64,000 bases of DNA from the NCBI GenBank assembly GCA_030620095.1, contig JAUTXW010003579.1, positions 1 to 64,000 of the forward strand, read 5' to 3'. Below, in pieces: positions 48,401-61,400 of this stretch. The stretch comes from Kuschelorhynchus macadamiae (Eukaryota > Arthropoda > Insecta > Coleoptera > Curculionidae). Every line of letters starts with the position of its first letter. The first letter of the stretch is position 1. The position numbers were made by a program, and so were the translations under genes. The notes beneath the pieces were generated by a model. That model was given only the letters and a program-made list of their open reading frames with translations. It made no database searches and was not told the DNA's origin.

Positions 48401-50250
48401 TTAGTAACATTTTGGTAAAAATCCAATACGTCAAAACAAAATGAATGGAGGCATAGCGAAATGTAGAAAACTACTTATGCAATTATTCTCAAATTTTACA
48501 CAAAAATCAAGTATTATGTAGGAAGTTTTGGTAGGAATCCAAATGGTGAAACAAAATGGCGGCTTAGTAAAATATTTAAAAAGTCAGTCTGAAAAACTAC
48601 TTAATGGACTGATTTCAAATTTTGTGCCATAGATAATTGTGGTGTGCAGATGAACTAGTAAATCTGTGGTACTAATTCAAGATCGAAGAAAAAAATAACG
48701 GCTAAATATAATATTTGTAATCGTGAAAAATCATCTTCTAAGGTTTGACATAATTCACGTTTTAGGGTCGCTAGATACCAAAAAATATGTTTTATTAATT
48801 CCGTCAGTCCGTCTGTGAGTTTGTCTGTCTGTATGTCAGTTATTAAAATTATTTTAATAGACAGTAGGTATATTATATGTGTTACTGAATGACTATATAC
48901 TGAACTAAATTGAATCACACTTCACTATTCCTAAGAATAGGAAAAATTCACAACGAAGGAAGTTCCAGATAAGGGAAATTTCCCAATTTTTTTTGTCAAA
49001 ATTTGAAGTCAATCGGGTAGTAGTATTTAAGCTATGTCGCGAACTGATAGACAAACAGACAGACCGATAGACGGACCGACGAAATTGATAAAACATATTT
49101 TTTAGCATCTAGGGACACTAAAACGTGAATATTAGTAAAACCTGAGACGGTAATTTTTTCACCATTACAAACATTTTATTTGGCCGCCATTTTGTTCGGC
49201 CATCTTGCGTTAGTACCACAATTTTACTATATTTACTAGTAAAATATACCACAATTAGTTATGGCACACAATTTGAAATCAAACCATTAAGCAGTTTTTT
49301 CAGGCTGAATTTTTAAATATTCTATTAAGCCGCCATTTTGTTCCGCCATCATAAATTCGAACCAAAATTTTACTAGTTAATTCCAACATCATAATTTCAT
49401 GTTTGTGCAAAATTTGAGATAAATTGGTAAATACTTTTTTAATAATATTTTTTTAACATTTCACTAGGCAGCCATTTTGTTTCGCCATATTGAATTTTTA
49501 CCATAATATTACCAGGTCATCATGTAGCTCTTAATGTTTGATAAAAATTTGAAGTCAATCGGGTAAGCAGTCTTTAAGTATACCGCGCACTGACAGACAG
49601 ACAGAAAGATAGACAAACAGATGGACCGACCGAATTGATAAAGCATATTTTTGGCATCTAGGGACGCTAAAATGTAAAGATGTGTAAAACCTGAAAGGGT
49701 AATTTTTTCAGGATTACAAACATTTTATTTGGTCGCCCTTTTGTTCGGCCATCTTGAATTAGTACTACAATTTTACTATTTCCCCTATACAACCATTTAG
49801 TTATGGCACACAATTTAAAATCAAACTATTAAGCAGTTTTTTCAGGCTGAATTTTTAAATATTCTATTAAGCCGCCATTTTGTTCCACCATCTTGGATTC
49901 ATACCAAAATGTTACTAGTTGATTCCAACATAATACTTGATGTTTTTGCAAAATTTGAGTTTCCATCCATTGGATAAATGCTTTTTTAATAATAAATTTT
50001 TTAACATTTCACTACGTCGCATTTTGTTTTGCCGTATTGGATTTTTACCAAAATGTTACCAGGTCATCCCCTTTATGGCCCTTAATTTTGGCCAAAATTT
50101 GAAGTCAATCGGGTTAGTAATTTTTTTGCTAGGCCGCAAACAGACAGACAGATAGAACGACGGAATTGAGAAAAAATAGTTTTCGGGATCTAAGGCCCTG
50201 AAACCTAGAGATCTGAAAAATTACTTATCTTTTACGAGGGAAGTAAAAAG
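45057..50250. repeat. Foldback array: ~0.5-kb tandem units that reverse near 48.9 kb
   Basis: Units in one sense start at TGTAATC anchors at about 45079, 45601, 46113, 46762, (truncated near 47245), 47701, 48197 and 48716, mostly 496-522 bp apart. Each contains CCGTCGGTCTGTCTG, GGTCATATGGGGATGACCTGGTAA, AAAATGGCGGCCTAGTGAAA, AATCAAGTATTATGTAGGAAT and AAGATGGCGGAACAAAATGG. After about 48975 the same units run in reverse (about two copies) to 50250. The outer ends are TTCCCTCATAAAAA (45057) and its complement, TTTTACGAGGGAAGTAAAA (about 50229). There is no coding capacity. This is an inverted-repeat element with internal subrepeats, like foldback transposons. Confidence 0.75.
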
Positions 50251-50413
50251 TGAATATGGAAAGTAAATGAAACAAAAATTGGAGATTTACGCGGATTTTT
50301 TCCCTTGTCAAGTTCGGGAGACTCTATAGAAGTAAAAAATGCTTCACCGTAATAATAGTATACTTGTACTATTACATGGCAAGGTAAAAACAGTCCGGCA
50401 AATATCATGCTTT

Positions 50414-50535
50414 CATTGGATTACATGGAATACACTGGAATACATCGAAAAATAATGAAATACAGATGAAATACACGGAATACATTGGATTACATGGAAT
50501 ACATTGGAATACACTGGAATACAATGGAATATACA
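50414..50535. repeat. GGAATACAYT minisatellite
   Basis: About a dozen imperfect copies of a 10-bp unit (GGAATACATT, GGAATACACT, GGATTACAT and similar). The GGAAT core recalls simple satellites. Confidence 0.8.
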
Positions 50536-50805
50536 GTGCTCGTACACCAAAATACATCAACGGTTCCCCCTCGGAATTCTCTTAAAAATGCGATTCACGT
50601 TCCGAAAAATTAACAAAAAGCAAGTAGTGATGAAATCACAAAGATTACAAATCTACATGCCTATCTACAACAGCTTCAGCATGTTGCATCTACAGCCAAT
50701 TTAATCTTATTGAGCAGACAACAGGCTAATAATTTACTTTGATGAAACTTGATTCGATACCCATGTTACTGTGCTAAAATGGTGGATTGAGAACAGTATA
50801 AAATA

Positions 50806-50842
50806 TCAAACCAAACCACCCCTAAGGGGTGGTTTGGTTTGA
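50806..50842. repeat. 37-bp perfect palindrome with a one-base centre
   Basis: 18-nt arms (TCAAACCAAACCACCCCT and its complement) match perfectly around one base. It is too tight for a normal RNA hairpin loop; cruciform DNA or a protein-binding palindrome is possible. Confidence 0.85.
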
Positions 50843-51714
<872 letters not shown>

Positions 51715-51839
51715 TATCTATATATATTTTTATATTCTTGAAGATTGATTAGAGAAAAAAGCTCAAATTTAAATTGTTGTGCAAAGCTCTACATATCAAC
51801 TTATAAATACTTATAAATAATTTGGCCGCATTCACTCTC

Positions 51840-52460
51840 AGGTAAGGTCATTAATGCCATACCTTACTTATCAATTTATCAATTTTATTTATATTTCTCA
51901 AATTTTACTTGTATTATTTTGTTATCGGTAGTTGCCGTTGCTTCCTTCCGTGCTTTAGATTCCTCTTCTTCTTCTCTTGTTTTTATCGAGCCTAGTATCG
52001 GTATTCCAGATTGTTGGAGACCTTTACTCTCGCACACGAATTTCACGCTTTGGCGCCTAACATCATTGCACAAGACTCTACTATATAAGCTCGTAGTTTT
52101 AGACTTAGCACTTAGTTTATACTTAATGATCGGAGATACATCGCGGATCGAAAGTTTGTAAATAATTTAAGTTAAAGACAATGCAAGGGCGACAAGTGAA
52201 TTTTATTGTCACTTCGGATCATTTTAAGAATTATAAATTAACAAAATGAAATAGAAGCACAGGACTAACGGGGATGGCTGCAATTCCCGCAGGACTCAAC
52301 CTCTCAGCCTGCCACTGTTTGACACTTCCATTTCCCTTTCGCGCCAACATTTTCAAGCTCTGCTAGTTTCCATTTCATTCCCGCCATCGTCCGTCACTCT
52401 CCTTTGTTGCACTGCGGTTTTCCTGAACAAATTATTACTGCTTTACGTTAAGGTATACTA
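51840..52460. other. GC-richer segment, possible promoter or LTR remnant
   Basis: Less AT-rich than its surroundings. It contains a TATATAAG box (about 52082-52089) and a TTTGGCGCCTAAC motif (about 52049) that resembles a primer-binding site. A pyrimidine-rich block with CGCGCC and CCCGCCATCG follows at about 52320-52400. It may be a retroelement LTR/leader or an unrecognised gene promoter. I could not find the second LTR or a coding exon. Confidence 0.3.
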
Positions 52461-52980
52461 CATACGATTATTTCTTTCACGTACGTAATTTAATTCAGAT
52501 CGTTACCATGGTTTTTTATGAATTACATAAACTTTTTATAATGTATCTTATGGAATCCGCGATAAAAATATGACCAAAAGGTAAAGATATTTTAGCAAGT
52601 TGTAAGTTGTTGCATTGTTTTAATAAATATATTAAATAGATCTAGCTGGTTAAAAATTACCACGCATTTCATCACTAATTTTAATAAAACAAACTATTAA
52701 TTTGTTAACAATTATTCAGAAGATTTTTTGTTGGTAAGCAGCATTTTGGAGTTTTCCCTTTTATAAAGAATTTTTAACTAAAATGACACAGATGAATTAT
52801 TTTAGGTAAAATATTTTTTAATAAATAAACATTGTAATTTAAAGTGATATATACCTGTAATGAGGTAAACATTTATAGTGTTTTAACCAATTAAGAAAAA
52901 ATTAGCAAAAGTAATTTTCGCGGTTGTAATTTTTAAGAACGATATATCTTTACCGTAAATGAATTAGGAACTAGCAGTAA
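52461..52980. other. AT-rich stretch, nothing recognised
   Basis: No gene or repeat identified. Confidence 0.4.
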
Positions 52981-52983
52981 CTA

Positions 52984-53035
<52 letters not shown>
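52981..53035. repeat. (CT)n microsatellite
   Basis: About 55 bp of near-perfect CT repeats; it would read (GAGA)n on the other strand. Confidence 0.95.
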
Positions 53036-53041
<6 letters not shown>

Positions 53042-53510
53042 GCAAGTATATTTTTAAATTTTGGTTAAAATTCAGTTCATATAAATACAACTACAAAACA
53101 GTTCATTTGTAAAAACACATGCAAGTTATGCAATCGGTAATGCAAATTATATCAAATTTCTCTGAATATACTTACAGCCTGGTGAAACTCATTTGTTTTT
53201 GTATTAAGGCCCCTTACATTTTGATAGATTAAACTTAAACTGGTAAATGTTGACTAACAAAGCAAATTATTTAATTTACTATACATATTTTTTGGATTTA
53301 GTTTACTAAGAGTATTCTCATTAACAATACGGATTGCACGGTCTCTTCGGATTGTTTTTACAAAAAGTTTATTATCTCTAATCCAACTATATTTGTAATT
53401 ATTTTGATGAGTAAATTCTCTTGATTTTTTTAAATATTAACTTAAACTGGTCATTTTTAAAGATTGGTGTATAAAATGAGAAGCCAATTCACTTACGGTT
53501 TAAAAAATCA

Positions 53511-54840
53511 GTGTAAAAGATCGGTAAATTTCCTTTACCCGGACCTTCCCCCGTCATGAGTTTTTCCTTTCATTAGGAACAACAACCCAAATTAGCATAC
53601 ATAGTTATTTACTGTCTTTTCAAACATTTTTATTGCGGGTCATTTTGGTCCACAATATTCAAATCGCACCAATATTTTACCAGTTTCTACGTATGCCACA
53701 AATTATTTTTGGATATGAATTAAAATAAAATGATATGTGTTACACTGATTATATAAGACCGGCGTTATATTAGGTAAATTGAAAAAGAAGATTTTTTACA
53801 TTGAATTCCTAGATATTTTATCTGGCAGCTATTTTATTCCTCCGTCTTGAATTCGTACCACAATTTTACCAATTTATCTCTATGTCGCACTTAATGGATG
53901 CTTCACATTTAAAATAATCTAACAAGTAGTTTTTCAGACTGATTTATTTAAATAATTTATTAGACCCTCATTTTGTTTTGCTGTCTTGGGTTCATGCCAA
54001 AATATTACAGATTGATTTCTCGATTTTTGTGCAAAATTTGACATAAATTGTATAATTTGCTTTTAGTAATAATTTTTTAATATTTTACTAGGCCACAATT
54101 TTGTTCCATCATATTGGATTTTTACCATACCAGGTAATCCCCAAATAACCCTTAATTTGTGACCTAAATTTGAAGTCAATCGGGTAAGTGGGTTTTAGCT
54201 AAACCCCGAATTAACAGACAGACACACAGACAAATGGAATTAAGAAAACATATTGGCATCTAGGAACGCTATAACGTAAACATATGTAAAATTTGGGTCT
54301 TTCTTTCACGATTACAACCATTTCATTTGACCGACATTTTGTTCCGCCATCTTGAATTTGTACCACAATTTTACCAGTTCAACTCTATACCATAATTAAT
54401 TCTTGCACAAAATTTTAAGTTAATCTATTTAGTAGTTTTCAGACTATTTATTTTATTAAGTCGCCATATTTTTTTAGGAGGCCATTTTCTTTTACTCTCT
54501 TATATTCATACCACAATGTTACCAGTTCCAAGTTCATTATTATGTAACACTTGATTTTTGTGGAAAATTTGAGGTAATTTGGATAAGCAGTTTTTTAGTA
54601 ATCATTTTTTTAACATTTGACTAGGTCGCCATATTGGATTTTGATCAAAATGTTACCAGGTCATTCCCATATGACCAAAATCTGAAGTCAATCGGGTAAG
54701 TAGTTTTTTAGCTTCAGTCCGACGGAATTGAGAAAATATGTTTTTCGGCATCTAGGGACCCCGACACGAATACATCTGAAAAAAATTTCGGAGGCAGATT
54801 TTTTCACGATTATAATACTTCTCTTTTATGAGGGAAGTAA
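53511..54840 (-). repeat. Foldback-family copy, apparently near full length
   Basis: It starts with the family end (TTTACCCGGACCTTCCCCCGTC, then CCTTTCATTAGGAACA) and runs through about two degenerate body units with CGCCATCTTGAATTTGTACC and CCAGGTCATTCCCATATGACC. It ends with ACGATTATAATACTTC and TTTTATGAGGGAAGTAAAAA at 54817-54843. It is the best copy here for defining both ends of the element. Non-coding. Confidence 0.65.
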
Positions 54841-55277
54841 AAATTATCGATTCCATTGCCTTAAAATTTTGTAAATAAACCGAATGAAACCTAACAATTA
54901 CCTGGTAGTAAAATTTCGATACAAAATGGCGGCACAATATGAGAACCTAATAAAATATTTCATTAAGAAAACAACTAAATTCTTCACAGCGTGGAATAGG
55001 AATGAATCAGTAAGATAATGGTTCTATTCAATATGGCGAAACAAAATAGCAGGCTACAAATATTGTAAAAAAACTTTTTCAATTGACTTCAAATTTTGTG
55101 CAAAAATAAAGTTTGACGTGGAAATTAACTGTTAAGATTTTGGTACGAATTCAAAGTAGCGGAACGAAATAGCCTTATGCTATTATAAAATATTTAACAA
55201 ATCGGTAAAGCAAAAATAAAATGTGATATAGTAACAAAGTGATTCAATTTTGGGGCGAATTTAATTCGGAATAAGGA
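54841..55277. repeat. Degenerate foldback-body sequence, opposite sense
   Basis: Contains AAAATGGCGGCACAATATG, AATATGGCGAAACAAAATAG and GAATTCAAAGTAGCGGAACG-type blocks in the sense opposite to 53511-54840. It is interrupted at 55282 by the piggyBac element. Confidence 0.5.
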
Positions 55278-55281
55278 TTAA

Positions 55282-57813
55282 CACGTTAACTGCCACGTGA
55301 ATCAAGTGTGTCTCACATGTGACATGTTCATTTAAGCCATGTGGACCATCCGTGATTCACAGGAAAACTATTGCATTTATATCTGGAACTCACGGACGAT
55401 TCACAGTGGCCATATAAATACATGGTAGTTGAAATAGCGTGGCCTGGTGAATAAAATAGGGTAATTAGCGCACGTAAAAGTTTGATTGTTTTTATCTGAC
55501 ATTAAATGCAAAGTTTTTTAATTTTTGTTAATTTAAAACACAATTTAAGCTAGACGAATTTTATTGAGAAAAAAAATAAAATAAAAACTAGTACAAGTTA
55601 AAAGTACGGTACATAAAAAAACAAAATCTTAAAAATCATAACATAAGAATAACTTTATTCCATTATACAAACATGAGATTTTGGGAAACAAGTCACGCAG
55701 TAGTGCTCGTCGCATTGAACGCACTTCCAACGAGTTTGTGCAGATTTTTTGGCTGCCACGTATCTTCCCTTTTCCTGAGATATTTTAAAATAGCAACAGC
55801 AGCATCTTCGCCTATTAGAAGTGCCAACATCTTCTAAAATATGTCTTGTTTGGTTTGCATGAGTTTGTGTATCTCTTTGCTCGTTCTTGTCTTCTTGGGG
55901 AAAATTTAGAAGGAATGCATCAACTTCTTCTCTAAATGTTTGTAATTTTTTGTAAGGTTACGGCTTTGAACAAGATGTACGCTCCCAAAAGCAATTCCAC
56001 AGCAATTTTTCTGTACCATTTTATACCCTTTCTCAAAGCTGAGGAATATGCTTTGATTTGATCTGATAAATCGATGTATTATAGTCAGCAACAACATCGG
56101 GCTTTTCTACTTCCGCATTACGTCGTGATCGCACTGTAACCATTTGACCAGTGTGCTTGGTAGATAAAGTAAGGACGTCCCTTTTTTCCTGCCATTTTGT
56201 TATTATAACTCCAGTATTACTCTCTAGACTGTATGATTCACCCTTCTTTAGCTTTTTGTTTATAACATCTTTCGGATTATTTTTGCGATTTTTTCTTAGC
56301 GTACCTACTAAGTGAGTTTTCCTCTCTAGTAACTTGTGGGCTAGCTCCATACTTGTGTAGTAATTATATACAAAAATGCTTCGCCCGCAGTTTAAAAGAG
56401 GTTCGCATAGATTCATAACAATGTCCGTTGGTACGCTTAACCCATCTACTTTATCCTTGTCACAATAGATTTTCAAATCATAGGTATATCCTCCTTCAAG
56501 ACATAATTTATAAAGTTTCACGCCGAACTTGTGTCGTTTATTCTTGATATACTGTATAAAAGCCAGCCTACCACGAAAAGGAACAAGCGTTTCACACCTG
56601 CAATTTGGTTTAGTATTTTTTGACCAATAATCTGCCAGTTTAGGAGCACGAAGTAAGCCCATCCAAATTTGAAGACCTAGAAAAATCATAATTTCGTCAG
56701 AGTTAGTGTCGTTCCACTTATTTATTCGAGACCACTTTAGTAGTCTCGATTCTTTTTTCTGATTAGTTTCCGTCACAATATTATTTACAAGATTTTCATC
56801 AATCATCAGCTTGAAGAAAAAACAGGAGACTTATCAACATGTTCAAATAAGGCATTTACAGCACCACTTTCAGGAATGTCAATCGGAAAGTCCTTGAGAT
56901 ATTGTCCAGTAACTTCTTGCCACATCAGTGTTGGAACCAGTTCTTCATCTTCATCTGAGCTGTCTAGTTGAAACTGACGAATAACCGCTTCTATGGTGTC
57001 CGAAATTGACTCATTTTGATTTACATTCTGGGAAGACCATAGATCATCAGTTTGGTTAAGAGGCTGCCTACTAGAACCTTCCCCACCAACATCAGTAAAT
57101 GCTATTGGATGATTTGTTTTTTTCTTTTTTACTATTGGCTCGTTACTACCTTCCGAGCTATACGAAGAGGATGAATGCCAACTATCAGGCATATATTCAT
57201 CTGAGGAAGCCTCAAAAGGATCGGCCTCTTCATCGGAAAGCATCTCGTCTATTAGTTTTTGAAGACGTTCCTGTTCTTTCTCAAAACTACCCATTTATCA
57301 TAAGAAAAAAAATTAAAATCACTTTTTGTAATAAAATTTTATTATAAAATCTTACCTTAGTAAATAAAAGCCGGTACTGCACAAATATGAAAACCAAATA
57401 AAATATCTAGCGCTTTACTGTAAGAAAAAAACCTACAATTACTTTTTGTAATAAAACTTTACTATAAAATCTTACCCTTAGTCAACAAAAGCCGCTAATA
57501 AACAAATATCATAACACACTCAAATATTTAGCTGTTTACTGTACCGCAGACTGTACAAAAATGATAACAAGCAACGAGAATTTACAGGTTATGTTTTGGA
57601 TCACGCATGATTCACACGGCCTGCTATGTAATTTTTGTCAGCCAGGCCACGTGAGACACACTTGATTCACGATCAAAAACACAAGTTTTGACAGGTTTTG
57701 ACAAGTTATAAATATTGTGTCATCATTTTTATGATTTTGGAAGTATAATAACAAATTTTTGGCTTGTGGCCCCTGAAGTCAAAAAAAATTTTTGTATTGT
57801 GGCAGTTAACGTG
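55282..57813 (-). mobile_element. piggyBac-family transposon, complete ends, TTAA-flanked
   Basis: The terminal inverted repeat CACGTTAACTGCCAC is perfect over 15 bp at both ends, with TTAA duplications at 55278-55281 and 57814-57817, the hallmark of piggyBac integration. A 20-bp subterminal inverted repeat, GTGAATCAAGTGTGTCTCAC, is also perfect (left near 55300, right near 57650). Further GTGATTCAC-type motifs recur between it and the gene. The 2.53-kb element carries one transposase gene on the - strand, now broken. Confidence 0.92.
55655..57294 (-). pseudogene. piggyBac transposase, broken by two frameshifts and a catalytic change
   Basis: The ATG is at 57294-57292. The first frame (162 codons, to 56806) is the acidic, Ser-rich N-terminal region. 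A one-base deletion in a T run (about 56826) shifts into the second frame (56806-56033), which holds the DDE domain (WMGLLRAPKLADYW, YDLKIYCDKD, VFVYNYYTSMELAHKLL, KRDVLTLSTKH). A second one-base loss near 56072 shifts into a frame with the third catalytic Asp region (SDQIKAYSSA). The C-terminal Cys-rich domain (RRCCCCY, KCVQC, CVTCF, HVC) ends at TAA 55655-55657. The first catalytic Asp, normally in DNxYTS, is Tyr (codon at 56368-56366). Dead copy, though ends and domains are complete. Confidence 0.85.
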
Positions 57814-57817
57814 TTAA

Positions 57818-58420
57818 TAATTAATTAAGAAGGTTGTTGTAACGATATTAAAATTATAATGCGTTGTACAGATTGTCAGAATTACATGCAATTAAATCTA
57901 AAAAGAAAAAAAATTCTTAAAATAATACTAGGAAGCAAAAAAAGAAGTATATTTTCACAAATTTTAATCAAAACTCCTTAACACAAGTAAAATTATATGA
58001 AGAACATTCGAAGATATTTTGTCATGTGGTTTTTGTGGTTTTGTTGTTATATATTGGACATATAGGTCTGAAGCCAGCTTATTCTTGTCGGAAATTTGAA
58101 AATAATAGTTGCGATCGGACTAATAGGAGCCACTATCCTCAGGTCTTTGTTAAAAAAGTCTAAAACGCTATTTTTTACAACTTTGTGATCCTATCAACAT
58201 ATTTATACAAACAGCCCGAAAGGAAGAGGAATTCACGAAAATTTCCGGTAAATTTACTACACTATTATAAAAGTTTAAAAGTTCACGTGTTCTCCATATC
58301 ATGTTTCCTTCTCCTGAAAAACTAACATAAAGAAGCTATCGGTGAGAGTAGCAATTCTGACCCTAGTTAGTATGCACCCAAGATACTGCTGGCTTCAATC
58401 AACAATATATATGTCGCAAA
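57818..58420 (+). other. Possible LINE 3' remnant
   Basis: Translations of the + strand give weak resemblance to the C-terminal tail of LINE ORF2 (KKILKIILGSKKRSIFSQIL, and an IFYNF..LSTYLYKQPE block), with stops and frame changes. Too degraded to be sure. Confidence 0.25.
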
Positions 58421-61400
58421 TGTCTGCGCCATTTGCGTGTCTTCCATTATGCTACGAACTTTAAAAAAAAGTAGAAATAAGTTTCGGTGTTTCATTTCGT
58501 TTCTGATCTCGAAAATTTATTGCTGTATCTTGAACGGTTTTTGTTTTCTTGTAAGGCACGGCGAAAGCAAACGTTGTCAAAGAAAACTGACTTTCTGTTT
58601 TAAATGTATTTGGGGTGTGTGTAGGTAAAAAGGAAAACGTAATTTCCAAGAAAATTTTTTTTTGGAGAGTGATCCTAATATAGGTGTTATTTGGGGGAAT
58701 TAGGGTAAAGAAAGTAAACAGTGAATTGGTATTATCTTATTTCCTTATTGAACAGATACAAATTAAATAAAACGGGCAGTTAATTTCCGAAATTTTCTTT
58801 TAAAATGTAAGTGACAACGACAAATTGGCCTTTACCCGGAACTTGCATGGTAAATAATTCCCTTTTTATCAAAGAAGGTAAAAAATTCCACATATTGTAT
58901 ATGATTATTTTTTTGTTTTTATGCAAAAATGCCCAAAATTTGTAACTCATAATAATTACTGCCTTTTATCAAGAAAAGTAAAAAAATAGCAACAAATTAT
59001 ATACAATAAATAAAATGTTTTTTTTTGTTTTTTTTTTAATTGTTTTCTATGTTAACTGAAACATGAACTAATACGTTTTTTACTGGTACAAGTTTTTTTT
59101 TATGATTAGGGGAAAGCAATAAAATTGAAATAAAATGGATGGTCATTTTTCGAAAGCGTTACTTAAGGCTATGTGTATCAAATTTTTGCAAAATATATCA
59201 AGTAGATTTAGCCTCAGTTTTAACAAACGGGTTTTCTTAGTTAATGCAGTAATTTTCTAAAAGTACAAAATATTGAAAAGATACATACACATTGTTTCAC
59301 ATATCATCACATATGGTTAGTATTATCGTACAAAACCTAGGCTTAAAATGAGTGTTTAGTTTTGAAAACAATTGAGATATCATGTCATGAGGCCGATCAA
59401 ATAAGTCTGGATCTTTTTAACTTCAATTGCTTTCTACCAAAATAACTATTCTCCAAAAGACAATCATGTATGACTTAGCACTTATATGCTGGCTTGATAA
59501 ATCACAACGTGTGAATGATTGATTTGTGCTAAGCCAAAACTCATCCAGTGGAAGATTTGCGAAATCTGACGTAATTATTTGTCCAAATTCGCACGTGTTA
59601 AACATTTTTATAAAAAAAATATAACCGACTTAAAAAAACACTGAAATTTAAAACGTCTTCAAAATTTAACGTTATGAAGTCGACGTCCAACTAAAATTAT
59701 CTACTTAGCATGGCTTAAAATATATACATATACTGAGAGTCTTAATGTGTTATGCCTCAAAGTTTACTAGAATTGCAATAATAATTCTTATTATTATATA
59801 AAATAGCGCCGTCTGTACACATTCATAGAAAATCAACAAAAGAAATTGCCAAAAATTACTAGAATTGAACTTCGACCGCCTAAAAGAACTCGAAAATAAT
59901 ATGAAACACCCCCCCTCACCATACATACACACACAATGGCGCTATTACCCCGAATAACATATAAAGCTTAATAATTTTAGAGCACCCTCTCTTTTCTCCC
60001 TTTTTTCCTCCTGGGCCACGATACAGTTAATTATTTTAAGTGTTCTATTGACACAAGAAAAAACTTAGTTAATATTTTCAACATTAATGCATGTTGAATG
60101 GTATTATACATTATAGGAAATCAATACAGATGGTACTCAAGGTATTCTCTTTATTTTTTTTTATTGTTAGTTTGTACTTCATACACCACACGTATCGCCG
60201 AAAATCTCTGGCGAAAAACGATTTAAAAAAGCCCCATTCCGTCTTTTTTTTTAATATGCTTATTATGGGACCACTCAGGCAATATACTAAATATTTCCTG
60301 AAAAATTCATTCAAAACGGTCGAACCATCGTGGAGTAATCGGTGTAAATACATAAAAAAATACATAGTGTTAAATTAAGAACCCCCTCATGTTTTGAACA
60401 GGGTTAAAATGATTTCATACTATTTTCCAGAATTCGGCAGAATAATTTCCTCAGATTTCGGTATATGTAATGGGTATCCTCCACTGAACCAGTTTTGGCT
60501 TGGTCAAAACAGACAGTGATTTATTTTGATTTATCAAACCAGCATATAAAGCTTAAATAGACCAGATGACTAACTTTTTGGAAAATAATTATAGTATTAG
60601 ACGAATGATGAGGGTGAAAAAAAAATGTTGGATTAATTTCTTCTTGCTGTCATGCTACATGATTTAACTAGTCCTCATATCCCGCAAAAGCTTTGTTTCA
60701 TTAGCCTAATTAGCTTTTAACCGATTTGCAAAAGTAGGAGCGTAATTAATTCGACCTTAGTATTTTGTATATGTACACGGATTACACCGGGATGGTTTGG
60801 CTAACATGGACGAAATTTTCAGGAAGTACTCCGTGAGAGGTTTAATGGCAGAATGAGGCCATTTTGAATCTCTTTATAACTAAGAGTTTCCGCGATAATC
60901 TTGAAATGCTTTATTACATAGTCTTGAAATTTGGTTTATGAAGTGTAGTTAACCAGAAACATAATTTTGTTGTACCCCTGAGGTACATACCCCTATAGGG
61001 AGGGAAATCTACTTTTTCGTCAGGTTATTTTGTTTCTTAAAAATCTTTATGAATATTGAGAATATCAAATACCTTTATTCTTGATACAAAACATACTTGG
61101 GTCAATGAGTCAATGGCGTATATAGACATTGCTTCTGGGGGGATTTTCTGAGACGATCAAAATTTTCGACAACAAAAAAAAGTATATAAGTGAACGTTTT
61201 AAGTGTAAATAATATGTACCAAAAGAAAGTCATTAATTTATTTTAGTTTTAAGTAAAACTGACTCTGGGGGAGGGTTTACCAGCCAAACCCTAAAAAAAG
61301 TTTCTTACTTTATGCTATTTTTATCATTTTACCCTAAATAAAAGTGACGCTGGGCTTTGACCCCCAAACCCCCCTTAAATACGCCACTGCAATTACTGGA

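Noticed and set aside
45057..50250. CRISPR-like regular repeat spacing
   Set aside because: Units are ~0.5 kb and diverged, reverse orientation midway, and lie in a eukaryotic genome; this is a foldback/tandem transposon.
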